Source of the DNA: Pseudomonas sp. PB101
GTDB lineage: Bacteria; Pseudomonadota; Gammaproteobacteria; Pseudomonadales; Pseudomonadaceae
Reading direction: 5' to 3'
NCBI RefSeq assembly: GCF_009764265.1
Contig: NZ_RWIR01000004.1
Span: 1-64,000, forward strand
DNA: 64,000 nt
Program-made: the position numbers and the translations under genes
Shown: in pieces, positions 53,622-63,474 of the stretch
How positions within the stretch are numbered: the stretch's first letter is position 1
Layout of the letters: each line of letters begins with the position of its first letter
The notes under the pieces: model-generated
The model's input: only the letters and a program-made list of their open reading frames with translations
The model's database searches: none
What the model was told of the DNA's origin: nothing

Positions 53622-53777
53622 GGGATGACTCCAGAGAGGGGCGACGGGTTTATAGATGTCGTGTGACATGTATTAAATATGATGCTGGTAATTTAAATCG
53701 TCAAGGTACTTTTCTTCCCTGCACAAAACCGCCGATCAATGGTCGCGCTGGCAATCCACAATGGCATACTGCCGCCC

Positions 53778-54896
53778 ATGACTATCGAATCCCCCTTAAG
53801 CGCCTGGCAGCACGCCATCGAACAAAAGGGCTTCGTCCAGGACGAGGCCCAGGAACATGCCGTGTGGGCGCTGCAAAAATGCCACGAAGCACTGCACGAA
53901 GGCCGCTCGTCCATTTCCGGCGTGTACCTCTGGGGGCCTGTGGGGCGGGGCAAGACCTGGTTGATGGACCAGTTCTACCAAAGCCTGCAAGTCCCGGCGC
54001 GGCGCCAGCACTTTCACCACTTCATGGGCTGGGTGCACCAGCGCTCGTTTCAACTGACCGGCACCGCCGACCCGCTCAAGGCGCTGGCCCGTGAATTGGC
54101 CGAAGAGGTTCGCGTGCTGTGTTTCGACGAACTGTTCGTCAATGACATCGGCGACGCGATCATTCTCGGGCGTCTGTTCCAGGTGATGTTCGAGCAGGGC
54201 GTGGTGGTGGTCTGCACCTCCAATCTGCCGCCGGACCAGTTGTACGCCGATGGTTTCAATCGTGATCGTTTCCTGCCTGCCATCGCGGCGATCAAGCAAC
54301 ACATGCAGGTGATCGCGGTGGATGGCGGGGAAGACCATCGCCTGCATCCGGGGGCCGCTTCGCAGCGCTATTGGGTGGCCGAGCCCGGCAAGCCCGGCGC
54401 GCTGGGTGAAGTGTTCCAGGCGTTGAGCGTCGGCCAGTCGGTATCGAGCCAGCCGGTGCAGGTCGGTTACCGCTCGCTGGAAGTGCTCGAAGCCAGCCCG
54501 ACCGTGCTCTGGACCCGCTACCCGGCGCTGTGCGAACAACCCTTCGCGTCCATGGATTTCATCGCCCTGTGCGACACCTACAGCGCTATTCTATTGAGCG
54601 ATGTCCCCAACCTCAGCGCGCAAAAACGCGCCGGGCGCATTGCCCGCGGCACCGAGGACGGTGTCGAGCGGGTGGACGCGGGGGACCGCGAATTGCCGCA
54701 GCTGTCGGTGCATGACGACGGTGTGCGCCGGTTCATTGCCCTGGTGGACGAGTGCTATGACCGCAAGGTGCCGCTGTACCTTGAAGCGCAGGTGCCGATG
54801 GCGTCGCTGTACACCGAGGGTTACCTGGAATTCCCGTTCCGTCGCACCCTCAGTCGATTGCAGGAAATGCAGTTGCAACGGTTTGCCGAAGTTTGA
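53778..54896 (+). CDS. zapE: Cell division protein ZapE (AFG1-like ATPase)
   Basis: 372-residue P-loop ATPase of the AFG1 family. ZapE interacts with FtsZ and modulates Z-ring stability. Walker A is GPVGRGKT, Walker B is VLCFDELFV, sensor-like CTSNLPPDQLYADG follows, and the segment after Walker A, HFHHFMGWVHQ, is typical. The ATG at 53778 is chosen over the GTG at 53739. It is followed after 15 bp by a DinB-family gene on the same strand. Confidence 0.93.
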   Translation: MTIESPLSAWQHAIEQKGFVQDEAQEHAVWALQKCHEALHEGRSSISGVYLWGPVGRGKTWLMDQFYQSLQVPARRQHFHHFMGWVHQRSFQLTGTADPLKALARELAEEVRVLCFDELFVNDIGDAIILGRLFQVMFEQGVVVVCTSNLPPDQLYADGFNRDRFLPAIAAIKQHMQVIAVDGGEDHRLHPGAASQRYWVAEPGKPGALGEVFQALSVGQSVSSQPVQVGYRSLEVLEASPTVLWTRYPALCEQPFASMDFIALCDTYSAILLSDVPNLSAQKRAGRIARGTEDGVERVDAGDRELPQLSVHDDGVRRFIALVDECYDRKVPLYLEAQVPMASLYTEGYLEFPFRRTLSRLQEMQLQRFAEV

Positions 54897-54911
54897 TCGG
54901 GAGCAGCACAC

Positions 54912-55493
54912 ATGAACCAGCCCCTGTCGCACCATCTGCTGACCATGGCCTATCAGAACGCCTGGGCCAATCACCGACTGGCCAAGGCCTGGAGACAATT
55001 GACCGCGCAGGAGCTGAGCGCACCCCGGGTCAGCTTTTTTCCCGGCATCCGCGCCACCCTCAACCACATCCTCACCTGCGACTGGTTTTATGTGGATGCA
55101 CTGGAGCGCGAAATGCGCGGCGACGATCCGCATCCCGATTACCAGGTGTTTTTCAAGGAAGACGAACCCTGCCTGCTCGCGACCGACCTCGTCAGTGAGC
55201 AGGCCCAGGTCGACCGTCGGTTGATCGCCTATTGCGAGCAACTGCGTGATGCCAGTCTCGGCAAAATCGTCACCATCGCCCGCGACACCCCGCAACACGA
55301 CAGCCGTTTGCGCCTTCTGTCCCACTTGTTCGAGCACCAGATCCATCATCGCGGTCAGGTTCACGCCATGCTCAGCGGCACCTCGGTCAAGCCACCGCAA
55401 CTCGATGAATTTTTCTGCGCCGGCGAGTCGCACTTGCGGGCCGAGGATTTTGCCGAGCTGGGATGGACCGAAGCCTTGATCTGGGGCGCTTGA
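54912..55493 (+). CDS. DinB-family protein
   Basis: 193-residue four-helix-bundle metalloprotein. Three conserved His that bind a divalent metal are seen in LNHILTCDW and in EHQIHHRGQVH. The family includes thiol transferases such as bacillithiol transferases and proteins of unknown function. GGGAG precedes the ATG. It follows zapE after 15 bp and may be cotranscribed. The substrate is unknown; the link with zapE is probably only positional. Confidence 0.88.
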   Translation: MNQPLSHHLLTMAYQNAWANHRLAKAWRQLTAQELSAPRVSFFPGIRATLNHILTCDWFYVDALEREMRGDDPHPDYQVFFKEDEPCLLATDLVSEQAQVDRRLIAYCEQLRDASLGKIVTIARDTPQHDSRLRLLSHLFEHQIHHRGQVHAMLSGTSVKPPQLDEFFCAGESHLRAEDFAELGWTEALIWGA

Positions 55494-55608
55494 ACCAAAG
55501 AATTACGCGGTTGCGATTGTCGATACCACGGTGCTCGCGCTATGGTCGGCCGGCACTTCAGCGTGAAATACACGCTGGGGGCTACTTCATGTGTGATCGA
55601 GGATGGAA

Positions 55609-56100
55609 ATGGACTCCGCAGAAATTCTTGTGCTTCAGGCCAGCTACACCAATCCGGTGCATGCCGAGGCTATTTGCCTGGTATTGAACCACTACGCCGA
55701 GGACCCGATGGGGGGTGGCCAGTCGTTGCCAGCGCATGTGCTGGAGCAACTGCCGGCAGAGCTGGCCAGGCGTCCCCACGCCTTCAGCGTGCTGGCCTTC
55801 GTCGGAGGCGAGCCGGCGGGCCTGGTCAATTGCTTCGAGGGGTTCTCGACCTTTGCCTGCCGGCCGTTGGTCAATGTTCACGATGTGTCGGTGGTGAAAA
55901 AGTTTCGCGGCCTGGGCTTGAGCCAGAAAATGCTGCAAAAGGTCGAGGACATCGCCCGTCAGCGGGGTTGCTGCAAGCTCACCCTGGAAGTGCTCGAAGG
56001 CAACACCGTGGCGCAGGGCTCCTATGAAAAAGCCGGTTTCGCCGCCGGCATGTTCGATCCTGCCCATGGACGGATGCTGTTCTGGACCAAGAGCCTCTGA
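55609..56100 (+). CDS. GNAT-family N-acetyltransferase
   Basis: 163-residue acetyltransferase with the acetyl-CoA binding motif VVKKFRGLGLSQKML (pattern RGLG) and the C-terminal YEKAGF motif followed by MLFWTKSL. The second ATG (55609) has GAGG 6 nt upstream and is preferred over 55603. The acceptor substrate is unknown. It is downstream of the DinB gene with about 115 bp in between, so it probably has its own promoter. Confidence 0.87.
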   Translation: MDSAEILVLQASYTNPVHAEAICLVLNHYAEDPMGGGQSLPAHVLEQLPAELARRPHAFSVLAFVGGEPAGLVNCFEGFSTFACRPLVNVHDVSVVKKFRGLGLSQKMLQKVEDIARQRGCCKLTLEVLEGNTVAQGSYEKAGFAAGMFDPAHGRMLFWTKSL

Positions 56101-56130
56101 CCCGATAGCCGAAAAAGGGTTTTTCACGCA

Positions 56131-56258
56131 ACACCTGTAGGAGCCGGCTTGCCGGCGATGGACTCAAGTGCGCCGCGTTTATCCTGTTTGCACGCGTTAT
56201 CGTTCACGACCATCGCTGGCGAGCCAGCTCCTACAAGAGACCGCGTGACCTTCAAACC
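56131..56258. repeat. Single copy of the 121-bp REP-pair unit
   Basis: Nearly the same unit as the arrays at 26085 and 61738, including the spacer GTGCGCCGCGTTTATCCTG and the linker CCGCGTGACC. The flanking bases (TTCACGCAA before, GTGAAATCCCTAAA after) also resemble those of the 26-kb array. Confidence 0.88.
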
Positions 56259-56277
56259 AGTGAAATCCCTAAAAAAA

Positions 56278-56297
56278 GGGCGTCCATCAGGACGCCC
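56278..56297 (-). terminator. Terminator for the small secreted protein gene
   Basis: GGGCGTCC-ATCA-GGACGCCC forms an 8-bp stem with tetraloop; on the minus strand it is followed by seven T residues, a standard intrinsic terminator. Confidence 0.9.
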
Positions 56298-56329
56298 AAA
56301 CGGTCTTCTTCGACTGTAGAGCCAGAGGA

Positions 56330-56539
56330 TCATTTCGGTCTGTAGGTCTCAGTCATTTGTGCGGTCTGATCGTCCGGAACCCGCAGCTCGTTGCTTTGGA
56401 CTGGGTGGCCCAGCGCTGCTTGCTGGGCCAGCCGCAGGCTTTCGAAGTAATAGCGCATGCGTTCGGCTCCGCCTTCGGCAAAAGCGCTGGTCGAACCCAA
56501 GGCCATCAGGCCGGCGAGGATCATTGCGGTGCGTTTCAT
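56330..56539 (-). CDS. Small secreted protein
   Basis: 69-residue protein with a clear signal peptide (MKRTAMILAGLMALGSTSAF, cleavage about after AFA) and a mature part of about 48 residues that contains an amphipathic helix (RYYFESLRLAQQAALG) and a polar tail ending TETYRPK. GGGAGG precedes the ATG, and an intrinsic terminator follows. No family is recognised; it seems a real monocistronic gene for a small periplasmic or exported protein. Confidence 0.78.
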   Translation of the reverse strand: MKRTAMILAGLMALGSTSAFAEGGAERMRYYFESLRLAQQAALGHPVQSNELRVPDDQTAQMTETYRPK

Positions 56540-56664
56540 GGTTTGCCTCCCACTACAGATGTCGGATGCCTTTCGTCCATGAATCTATGAAGCAGTGTCG
56601 AAATGGCATTATCCGCCGATTCCGTTAAAAGGGAATTAACGCCGGTTGCTGGAAAGCCAGCATG

Positions 56665-56687
56665 AAAAAGGGGCCGGAACCGGCCCC
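56665..56687 (-). terminator. Terminator of the phosphoethanolamine transferase gene
   Basis: GGGGCCGG-AA-CCGGCCCC is a perfect 8-bp stem, 8 bp beyond the stop; the minus strand continues with TTTTT. Confidence 0.9.
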
Positions 56688-56695
56688 TGAAAGGA

Positions 56696-58432
56696 TTACT
56701 GCTGGACGACCGTAGGGGGCGCTTTCGGCTTCATCAGGCTGAAGTCGATCAACGCCCGTTGCTGGCGCTCATACGGGTTGCCGATCATCAGTGGCCGGGC
56801 CTTGAAACTGTCGCTGACCAGGCTTTTGCTGTGATCGAGCTCATCGAAGCTCAGGCCCGCCAGATCGGCCCAGGTGTGGATCAGGTGCGAACTGCTGTAA
56901 GGACGCGAGAGATCACCGGCGACGTTCCAGTCATGGCTTGCCCGCCATTTCGGCGAAGCCCAGGTCATGAACGGAATGGTGTACATCGGCGCCGTCGGCT
57001 TGTTTTCGTTGCGCCCGAGCGTGTTGTGGCCCGCGGAGTCGAACACGTCTTCGCCATGGTCGGAGAGGTACAGCAAGAAGCCGTTCGGATCGGTCCTGGC
57101 GTAGTCCTTGATCAGGCTCGACACCACGAAGTCGTTGTACAGCACGGCATTGTCATAGCTGTTGTACGTCGGCACCTGATCGTCACGTACGCCGGCCGGT
57201 ACTCCATTGCGATCCTGGAACTTGTCGAAGGTCGACGGGTAACGGTACTGGTAGCTCATGTGCGTGCCGAGCAGGTGCACGACGATGAGTTTGCGTGGCG
57301 CGGCATCCGCCAGGGCCTTGTTGAACGGCTCGATCACGTCGCCATCGTACTGGGCGGCGTTCTGGTTGCGGTTGTTGTTCAGGTACACCTGCTCGTCGGC
57401 TTGTTCGGAGAAGGTCGTGAGCATGGTGTTGCGCTTGGTCATGGTCTGCTGGTTGGTGATCCAGAAGGTCTTGTAACCGGCCTGTTTCATCATGCTGACC
57501 AACGATGGCGTCGACAGGTAGAGGTCCGGGTTTTCTTCATCGGCGAAGGTCAGGACCTGCTGCAGCGCTTCAATGGTGTAGGGGCGCGGGGTAATGACGT
57601 TGTCGAAAACGTCCAGTTGATCCTTGAGCTTGTCCAGTTCCGGCGTGGTTGACCGCGGATAACCGTACAGGCTCATGCGCTGACGGTTGGTGGACTCACC
57701 GATCACCAGCACCAGGGTCGCAGGCTGGTTGGCCATGGCGTCCTTGAGGTTGTGCAGGGGTGGAATCTTGCTGGCGCTGTCGAGCATGTCCTGCATGCCT
57801 GCCAGGGTTTCCAGGTAACGGTGATAGGCCACGGCCATCTGCCATGGCACTGCCGGCTCGATGCGGGTTTCGAACTTGTCGAAGCCTTCAGCGAAACTGC
57901 CGGTGCGCGAGGTCTGCTTGATCAGCGGATAACCGACCACCGCCACCACGATGGCCACGGCCGCCGCGATGGCCTTGCCACGGGGCAGGTACACCGGGCG
58001 CAGGCGCGTCCACAGGAACCAGGCAAACGCAGTGTGGGCCAGGAATGCCGGAACCATCCACCAGGCAAAGTACTGGGTCATGTACTCGCCGGCTTCAGAC
58101 ACGTTCGACTCGAACATGATGAAGATGACGCTCTGGGAAAACTCCTGCTGATAAATGAAGAAGTAGCCCAGGCTCGCCATGGAGCACGCCCACAGCACAA
58201 CGCCGATGACGGCAGCCATGACGCGGGTTTGCCGGGGGAACAGCAACATCGGCGCGAGCCAGATCGCGCTCATGACAAAGGCCTGGCGGAAACCGGTGAA
58301 GCCGGAGGTGCCAGTCAGCTGGATCAGCAGTTGGGTAATGCCGGAAAAGTACCAGAAGAATACGAACAGCCAGATGAATCCGGCCCAGTCAAAACCTGCC
58401 GCAGTCGTTTTGCTGCGTTTGAACAAAGACAT
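56696..58432 (-). CDS. cptA: Phosphoethanolamine transferase, CptA (EptC) type
   Basis: 578-residue inner-membrane enzyme that transfers phosphoethanolamine to the lipopolysaccharide core (heptose I in E. coli). About five N-terminal helices fill residues 15-165, and the rest is a periplasmic sulfatase-fold domain. The metal and nucleophile region is LVIGESTNRQRMSLYGY (Glu and Thr of GEST), followed by FWITNQQTMTKRNTML, VVHLLGTHMSYQYRYP and YLSDHGEDV (Asp and His ligands). The length and order are close to E. coli EptC. It stands alone with its own terminator. Related enzymes influence polymyxin sensitivity, but this class acts on the core rather than lipid A. Confidence 0.92.
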   Translation of the reverse strand: MSLFKRSKTTAAGFDWAGFIWLFVFFWYFSGITQLLIQLTGTSGFTGFRQAFVMSAIWLAPMLLFPRQTRVMAAVIGVVLWACSMASLGYFFIYQQEFSQSVIFIMFESNVSEAGEYMTQYFAWWMVPAFLAHTAFAWFLWTRLRPVYLPRGKAIAAAVAIVVAVVGYPLIKQTSRTGSFAEGFDKFETRIEPAVPWQMAVAYHRYLETLAGMQDMLDSASKIPPLHNLKDAMANQPATLVLVIGESTNRQRMSLYGYPRSTTPELDKLKDQLDVFDNVITPRPYTIEALQQVLTFADEENPDLYLSTPSLVSMMKQAGYKTFWITNQQTMTKRNTMLTTFSEQADEQVYLNNNRNQNAAQYDGDVIEPFNKALADAAPRKLIVVHLLGTHMSYQYRYPSTFDKFQDRNGVPAGVRDDQVPTYNSYDNAVLYNDFVVSSLIKDYARTDPNGFLLYLSDHGEDVFDSAGHNTLGRNENKPTAPMYTIPFMTWASPKWRASHDWNVAGDLSRPYSSSHLIHTWADLAGLSFDELDHSKSLVSDSFKARPLMIGNPYERQQRALIDFSLMKPKAPPTVVQQ

Positions 58433-58631
58433 TCAGCGCTCCAGCCGAGAATTCACTACCACCGCCGGGACTTGAATATCGCGGACGACGAACGAGGGTC
58501 GCGCGCAATTAAGCGACCATAAACGGCTAATTATCGTGAAACAAATGTGAAAATTTCGTGAGTTGCCAGAGATGGCAGGGCGCAAGCCGGTGCGGAAGCA
58601 GTGCAGGCTGCTCCCGCTTGAAGCGAGGGAA

Positions 58632-58814
58632 TCAGGCGTGTGGGGCGCGTTGCGTCACAGCCAGGGGCTGCGTCTGACCCGTTTGCAGCAGCAGTCGCAA
58701 CTGCGCCAGCTCCTGTTTCAATTGATCGCGTTCGTCCTTCAACTGACGCAATTCATCGCGACGGATAGTGACGTAAAGGGTTTGTGCTGGCAGTGCGGTG
58801 TGTACTGTGCCCAT
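58632..58814 (-). CDS. Small coiled-coil protein
   Basis: 60-residue protein. GAGGTG lies just upstream of the ATG. The middle (LRQLKDERDQLKQELAQLRL) is a heptad-like coiled coil with Leu at regular positions, so it probably dimerises. There is no signal peptide. No family is recognised. The gaps on both sides (58433-58631 and 58815-59087) hold no further gene. Confidence 0.65.
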   Translation of the reverse strand: MGTVHTALPAQTLYVTIRRDELRQLKDERDQLKQELAQLRLLLQTGQTQPLAVTQRAPHA

Positions 58815-59087
58815 TGCTCACCTCGCAAATGGCGTGTCTCAACTGTAGATCCGCCTCGAAATCAACGGCTGATCTACTATCGGCGCCAATTTTGATTTCT
58901 TTTGCCCCCAAAGGGAACTTTTTTATTTTTCATTGTCGTTGTGTCTCCGGCTTGATTCGCGACGTTATCCATCAGGATCGGGCACAATGCCCGGAAACTT
59001 CACGCCAACGCTCTGGACTAACCTCATGAGTCGCGTTGGGCTATAACCTTTGACACACATTTTATTTGTAGTAGGGAGCATCAGCAC

Positions 59088-60068
59088 ATGCAACTCGGGA
59101 TTATTGGACTGGGCCGCATGGGCGGCAATATTGCACGGCGCCTGATGCTCAACGGGCACACCACCGTTGTTTATGACCGCAATACCGCCTTTGTCGAAGC
59201 CCTGGCCGCAGAGGGTTCCACCGGCGTCGCCGATCTGCCGGCCCTGGTCGCCGGCCTGGCCAAGCCGCGTGCGATCTGGGTCATGCTGCCGGCCGGCGCG
59301 CCGACCGAAGAGACCATCGACACCCTCGGCACCTTGCTCGAAGCCGGCGACACCATCATCGACGGCGGCAATACCTTTTATAAGGACGATATCCGCCGGG
59401 CCAAGACCCTGTCGGAAAAAGGCCTGCATTACATCGACGTCGGTACGTCCGGCGGTGTCTGGGGCCTGGAGCGTGGTTACTGCATGATGATCGGCGGCGA
59501 TGCTGCGACGGTTAAGCGTCTCGACCCGCTGTTCGCCACCCTGGCTCCGGGCATGGGTGACATCCCGCGCACCAAGGACCGCAAGTCCGACGACGACCGT
59601 GCCGAGCGTGGTTACATTCACGCAGGCCCTGCGGGCGCCGGGCATTTCGTCAAGATGATCCACAACGGCATCGAATACGGAATGATGCAGGCGTTCGCAG
59701 AAGGCTTCGACATTCTGAAGACCAAAAACAGCGAGAACCTGCCGCAAGACCAGCGTTTCGACCTGAACGTCGCCGACATCGCCGAAGTCTGGCGCCGTGG
59801 CAGCGTGGTGTCCTCGTGGTTGCTCGACCTGACGGCCGACGCCCTGGCCAGCGATCCGAAACTCGACGGTTTCTCCGGGTCCGTGGCCGACAGCGGTGAA
59901 GGTCAATGGACCATCGAAGCCGCCATGGAGCAAGCGGTGCCGGTGCCGGTGCTGTCGAACTCGCTGTTCTCGCGCTACCGTTCGCGCGGGCAGGGCACCT
60001 TTGGCGACAAGGTGCTCTCGGCCCAGCGCTTCGGCTTCGGCGGCCATGTGGAGACCTCGAAAAAATGA
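59088..60068 (+). CDS. gnd: 6-phosphogluconate dehydrogenase, decarboxylating (short GndA-type)
   Basis: 326-residue enzyme of the short 6-phosphogluconate dehydrogenase class, producing ribulose-5-phosphate. The N-terminus [18 protein letters not shown] is the cofactor motif, [11 protein letters not shown] ([15 protein letters not shown]) and [20 protein letters not shown] are the substrate segments with the catalytic Lys and the following Asn. The class is usually NAD-linked. AGGGAG precedes the ATG. The stop overlaps the zwf start, so translation of the two is coupled. Confidence 0.94.
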   Translation: MQLGIIGLGRMGGNIARRLMLNGHTTVVYDRNTAFVEALAAEGSTGVADLPALVAGLAKPRAIWVMLPAGAPTEETIDTLGTLLEAGDTIIDGGNTFYKDDIRRAKTLSEKGLHYIDVGTSGGVWGLERGYCMMIGGDAATVKRLDPLFATLAPGMGDIPRTKDRKSDDDRAERGYIHAGPAGAGHFVKMIHNGIEYGMMQAFAEGFDILKTKNSENLPQDQRFDLNVADIAEVWRRGSVVSSWLLDLTADALASDPKLDGFSGSVADSGEGQWTIEAAMEQAVPVPVLSNSLFSRYRSRGQGTFGDKVLSAQRFGFGGHVETSKK

Positions 60069-61579
60069 CCCACGCGATCCGCAGGAAATCCAAGGCCGAG
60101 CCCGCACCCGCGACGACGCTGTTTCTGTTTGGCGCCCATGGCGACCTGGTCAAGCGTCTGTTGGTGCCAGCGCTGTATAACCTCAAGCGCAACGGCCTGC
60201 TCGGGGATGGACTGCGGATCATCGGCGTTGACCACAACGCCATCAGCGATGAAGGTTTTGCGCAAAAGCTCGAAGACTTCATTCGCGGCGAGATGGCTGG
60301 CAAGGGTGACCACACCCTTGATCCAGCGGTCTGGTCCAGACTTGCCAAAGGCATCAGCTATGTCCAGGGCGATTTCCTGGACGACAGCACCTATCAAGCG
60401 CTGGCGGCGAAAATCGCCGACAGCGGAACCGGCAATGCGGTGTTCTACCTGGCCACCGCGCCGCGTTTCTTCAGTGAAGTGGCGCGCCGACTCGGTGCCG
60501 CCGGCTTGCTGGAGGAAACCCCAGAGGCGTTCAGAAGGGTGGTGATCGAAAAGCCCTTCGGCTCCGACCTGCAAACGGCCGAAGCCTTGAACGCCTGCCT
60601 GCTCAAGGTCATGACGGAAAAGCAGATCTACCGGATCGACCATTACCTGGGCAAGGAAACGGTACAGAACATTCTGGTCAGCCGTTTTTCCAACAGCCTG
60701 TTCGAAGCGTTCTGGAACAATCACTACATCGACCACGTGCAGATCACCGCCGCCGAAACCGTCGGCGTGGAAACCCGTGGCAGTTTTTATGAGCACACCG
60801 GCGCGCTGCGGGACATGGTGCCCAATCACCTGTTCCAGTTGCTGGCGATGGTGGCGATGGAGCCACCGGCGGCGTTTGGCGCCGACGCGGTGCGCGGCGA
60901 GAAAGCCAAGGTCGTCGGCGCGATCAGGCCCTGGACGGTCGAGGAGGCCCGCGCCAATTCGGTGCGCGGCCAATACGCCGCGGGCGAGATCGACGGCAAG
61001 TCACTGCCTGGCTATCGCCAGGAAGACAAGGTCGCGCCCGACAGCAATACCGAAACCTATGTGGCCCTCAAGGTCATGATCGACAACTGGCGTTGGGTCG
61101 GGGTGCCGTTCTACCTGCGCACCGGCAAGCGCATGAGCGTGCGTGACACCGAGATCGTCATCTGTTTCAAACCGGCACCCTATGCGCAGTTCCGCGATAC
61201 CGAGGTCGATGAGTTGCAGCCGACCTATCTGCGCATTCAGATCCAGCCGAACGAAGGCATGTGGTTCGACTTGTTGGCCAAGCGCCCCGGTCAGGCCCTG
61301 AAAATGGACAACATCGAGCTGGGGTTTGCCTACAAGGACTTCTTCGAGATGCAGCCGTCCACCGGCTACGAAACGCTGATCTACGATTGCCTGACTGGCG
61401 ACCAGACCTTGTTCCAGCGCGCCGACAACATCGAAAACGGCTGGCGCGCCGTGCAGCCGTTTCTCGATGCCTGGCACCAGGATTCCAGCGTGCAGAGCTA
61501 TGCCGCCGGAGAAAACGGCCCCAAGGCCGGCGAAGAGTTGCTCACCCGTGACGGTCGCGTCTGGCACCGCCTTGGATGA
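60065..61579 (+). CDS. zwf: Glucose-6-phosphate 1-dehydrogenase
   Basis: 504-residue NADP-linked enzyme forming 6-phosphogluconolactone. The cofactor loop is [19 protein letters not shown] (GASGDLAKR in many relatives, here GAHGDL), the catalytic segment is [13 protein letters not shown] with H and K, and the DYFE-like C-terminus is present. ATG at 60065 overlaps the gnd stop as ATGA. Because fluorescent pseudomonads often have another zwf in the hex cluster with edd and pgl, this gnd-linked copy may be an accessory oxidative pentose phosphate pair. The tail is followed by REP arrays. Confidence 0.94.
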   Translation: MTHAIRRKSKAEPAPATTLFLFGAHGDLVKRLLVPALYNLKRNGLLGDGLRIIGVDHNAISDEGFAQKLEDFIRGEMAGKGDHTLDPAVWSRLAKGISYVQGDFLDDSTYQALAAKIADSGTGNAVFYLATAPRFFSEVARRLGAAGLLEETPEAFRRVVIEKPFGSDLQTAEALNACLLKVMTEKQIYRIDHYLGKETVQNILVSRFSNSLFEAFWNNHYIDHVQITAAETVGVETRGSFYEHTGALRDMVPNHLFQLLAMVAMEPPAAFGADAVRGEKAKVVGAIRPWTVEEARANSVRGQYAAGEIDGKSLPGYRQEDKVAPDSNTETYVALKVMIDNWRWVGVPFYLRTGKRMSVRDTEIVICFKPAPYAQFRDTEVDELQPTYLRIQIQPNEGMWFDLLAKRPGQALKMDNIELGFAYKDFFEMQPSTGYETLIYDCLTGDQTLFQRADNIENGWRAVQPFLDAWHQDSSVQSYAAGENGPKAGEELLTRDGRVWHRLG

Positions 61580-61599
61580 GGGAGTCCTCCCCCTTACCC

Positions 61600-61880
61600 T
61601 TGTGGGAGCGAGCCTTTGTGGCGAGAGGGCTTGCCGGCGATGGATTCAAGTGCGCCGCGTTTATCCAGGTTACACGCGTTATCGTTAACGTCCATCGCGA
61701 GCAGGCTCGCTCCTACATGGGACCGCGTGACCTTCACCTGTAGGAGCCGGCTTGCTGGCGATGGACTCAAGTGCGCCGCGTTTATCCTGGTTACACGCGT
61801 TATCGTTAACGACCATCGCTGGCAAGCCAGCTCCTACAAAAACACCGCGTGACCTTCACCTGTAGGAACCTCGCCACAAA
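61600..61880. repeat. Second REP-pair array (two units plus truncated third)
   Basis: A hybrid unit starting about 61600, with a spacer identical in core to the 121-bp family, is followed by a full unit at 61738-61859 and a truncated arm (CTGTAGGAACC). The hybrid unit mixes arms: GTGGGAGCGAGCC on the left and GCGAGCAGGCTCGCTCC on the right. It fills the 314-bp gap between zwf and nhaB; no gene is present. Confidence 0.88.
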
Positions 61881-61893
61881 GGGCTCGGCGCTG

Positions 61894-63396
61894 TCAGAGC
61901 CAGTAGCTCACCGCATACCAACCCAGCAAACCCATCACCACGGTGTACGGTAACGCCATCCACACCATCCGCCCGTAAGACAGGCGCACCAGCGGTGCGA
62001 TCGCCGAGGTCAGCAGGAACAGAAACGCCGCCTGGCCGTTGGGTGTCGCCACGCTTGGCAGGTTGGTACCGGTGTTGATCGCAATGGCCAGCGTCTCGAA
62101 ATGTTCGCGGGTCATCTCACCGGCCATGAATGCGCGCTTCACTTCGGTGATGTAAATGGTTGCCACGAATACGTTGTCGCTGATGGCGGACAAAAGGCCG
62201 TTGGCAATGAACAGCATGCCTGGTTGTTGATCCGCCGGCAGCGTCAGTACCCAGTGGATCAGCGGGGAAAACAGTTGCTGGTCGTGAATCACCGCGACCA
62301 CGGCAAAGAACACCACCAGCAAGGCGGTAAACGGCATGGCGTCCTTGAATGCAGTACCCAGGCGATGTTCGTCGGTAATCCCGGTAAACGCCGTGATCAA
62401 CACGATCACCATCAAGCCGATCAAGCCCACTTCGGCGATGTGAAACGCCAGGCCGGCAATCAGAATCAATGCGGCAGCGCCTTGCACCAGGAGTGCGGCC
62501 CGCTGGCGCGTGGTGCGTTCGGCATCGTCCTCGGCGGCGTAGTTGGCCAGTACCGCACGGACGTTATCCGGCAGCAGCGTGCCGTATCCGAACCAGCGCA
62601 GCTTTTCCAGAAGGACGCACGTGACCAAGCCTGCCACCAGTACCGGCAGGGATACCGGCGCAACCTGGGTGAAGAACTCGGCGAAGTGCCACCCCATTTC
62701 ATGGCCGATCAGCAGGTTCTGCGGTTCACCGACCAGCGTACAGACACCGCCCAGCGCGGTACCCACGGCACCGTGCATCAGCAGGCTGCGCAGAAAGGCG
62801 CGGAACTGTTCGAGATCGCCCTGATGCAGGGTCGGCAGATGATTATCGTCGCTATATTCGCTGTCCTGGCGTGGATCGTTGCCCGAGGCGACCCGGTGAT
62901 ACACCGAATAAAAGCCTACGCCGGCACTGATGATCACGGCGGTCACGGTCAGGGCATCAAGGAATGCCGACAGAAACGCCGACAAAAAGCAGAACATCAG
63001 GGACAGCGAGGCCTTGGAGCGAACCCCCAGCAGCAGGCGCGAGAACAGGTAGAGCAACAAGTCCTTCATGAAGTAGATGCCGGCGACCATGAACATCAAC
63101 AGCAGGATTACCGGGAAGTTGTGCAGCAACTCGTCATACAGCGCTTGGGGCGTGGTCATCTTCAACAGCAGGGCTTCAATCAACAGCAGTCCACCGGGCA
63201 TCAGCGGATAACACTTGAGTGCCATGGCCAGGGTGAAGATGAACTCCAGCACCAGCAACCAGCCAGCGGCCACCGGGCCGACAGTCCACAGGACCAGGGC
63301 ATTGAGAATCAGAAAGCCGACGATGCAGGCCTTGTACCAACGGGGCGAGTGCCCGAGAAAGTTGTGCGCGAACGCCTGGGCCATTGAACCGGACAT
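61894..63396 (-). CDS. nhaB: Na+/H+ antiporter NhaB
   Basis: 500-residue inner-membrane antiporter of NhaB length. There are about 12 hydrophobic spans. Recognisable pieces are [19 protein letters not shown] at the start, [38 protein letters not shown] and the near-C-terminal [20 protein letters not shown]. It exports Na+ in exchange for protons and helps in alkaline or salty conditions. AAGGAG precedes the ATG at 63396. The REP array lies downstream. Confidence 0.94.
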   Translation of the reverse strand: MSGSMAQAFAHNFLGHSPRWYKACIVGFLILNALVLWTVGPVAAGWLLVLEFIFTLAMALKCYPLMPGGLLLIEALLLKMTTPQALYDELLHNFPVILLLMFMVAGIYFMKDLLLYLFSRLLLGVRSKASLSLMFCFLSAFLSAFLDALTVTAVIISAGVGFYSVYHRVASGNDPRQDSEYSDDNHLPTLHQGDLEQFRAFLRSLLMHGAVGTALGGVCTLVGEPQNLLIGHEMGWHFAEFFTQVAPVSLPVLVAGLVTCVLLEKLRWFGYGTLLPDNVRAVLANYAAEDDAERTTRQRAALLVQGAAALILIAGLAFHIAEVGLIGLMVIVLITAFTGITDEHRLGTAFKDAMPFTALLVVFFAVVAVIHDQQLFSPLIHWVLTLPADQQPGMLFIANGLLSAISDNVFVATIYITEVKRAFMAGEMTREHFETLAIAINTGTNLPSVATPNGQAAFLFLLTSAIAPLVRLSYGRMVWMALPYTVVMGLLGWYAVSYWL

Positions 63397-63474
63397 CGGC
63401 TGCTCCTTGTCTTGAGAAGCGCGCAAGTTGCCGCAAGCGCGCGAGAAGATCAAGCGCAAGAAAAATGCAGGTGT

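Noticed and set aside
59050..59055. TTGACA upstream of gnd as a -35 box
   Set aside because: No acceptable -10 hexamer lies 16-18 bp downstream, and the site is very close to the start codon.
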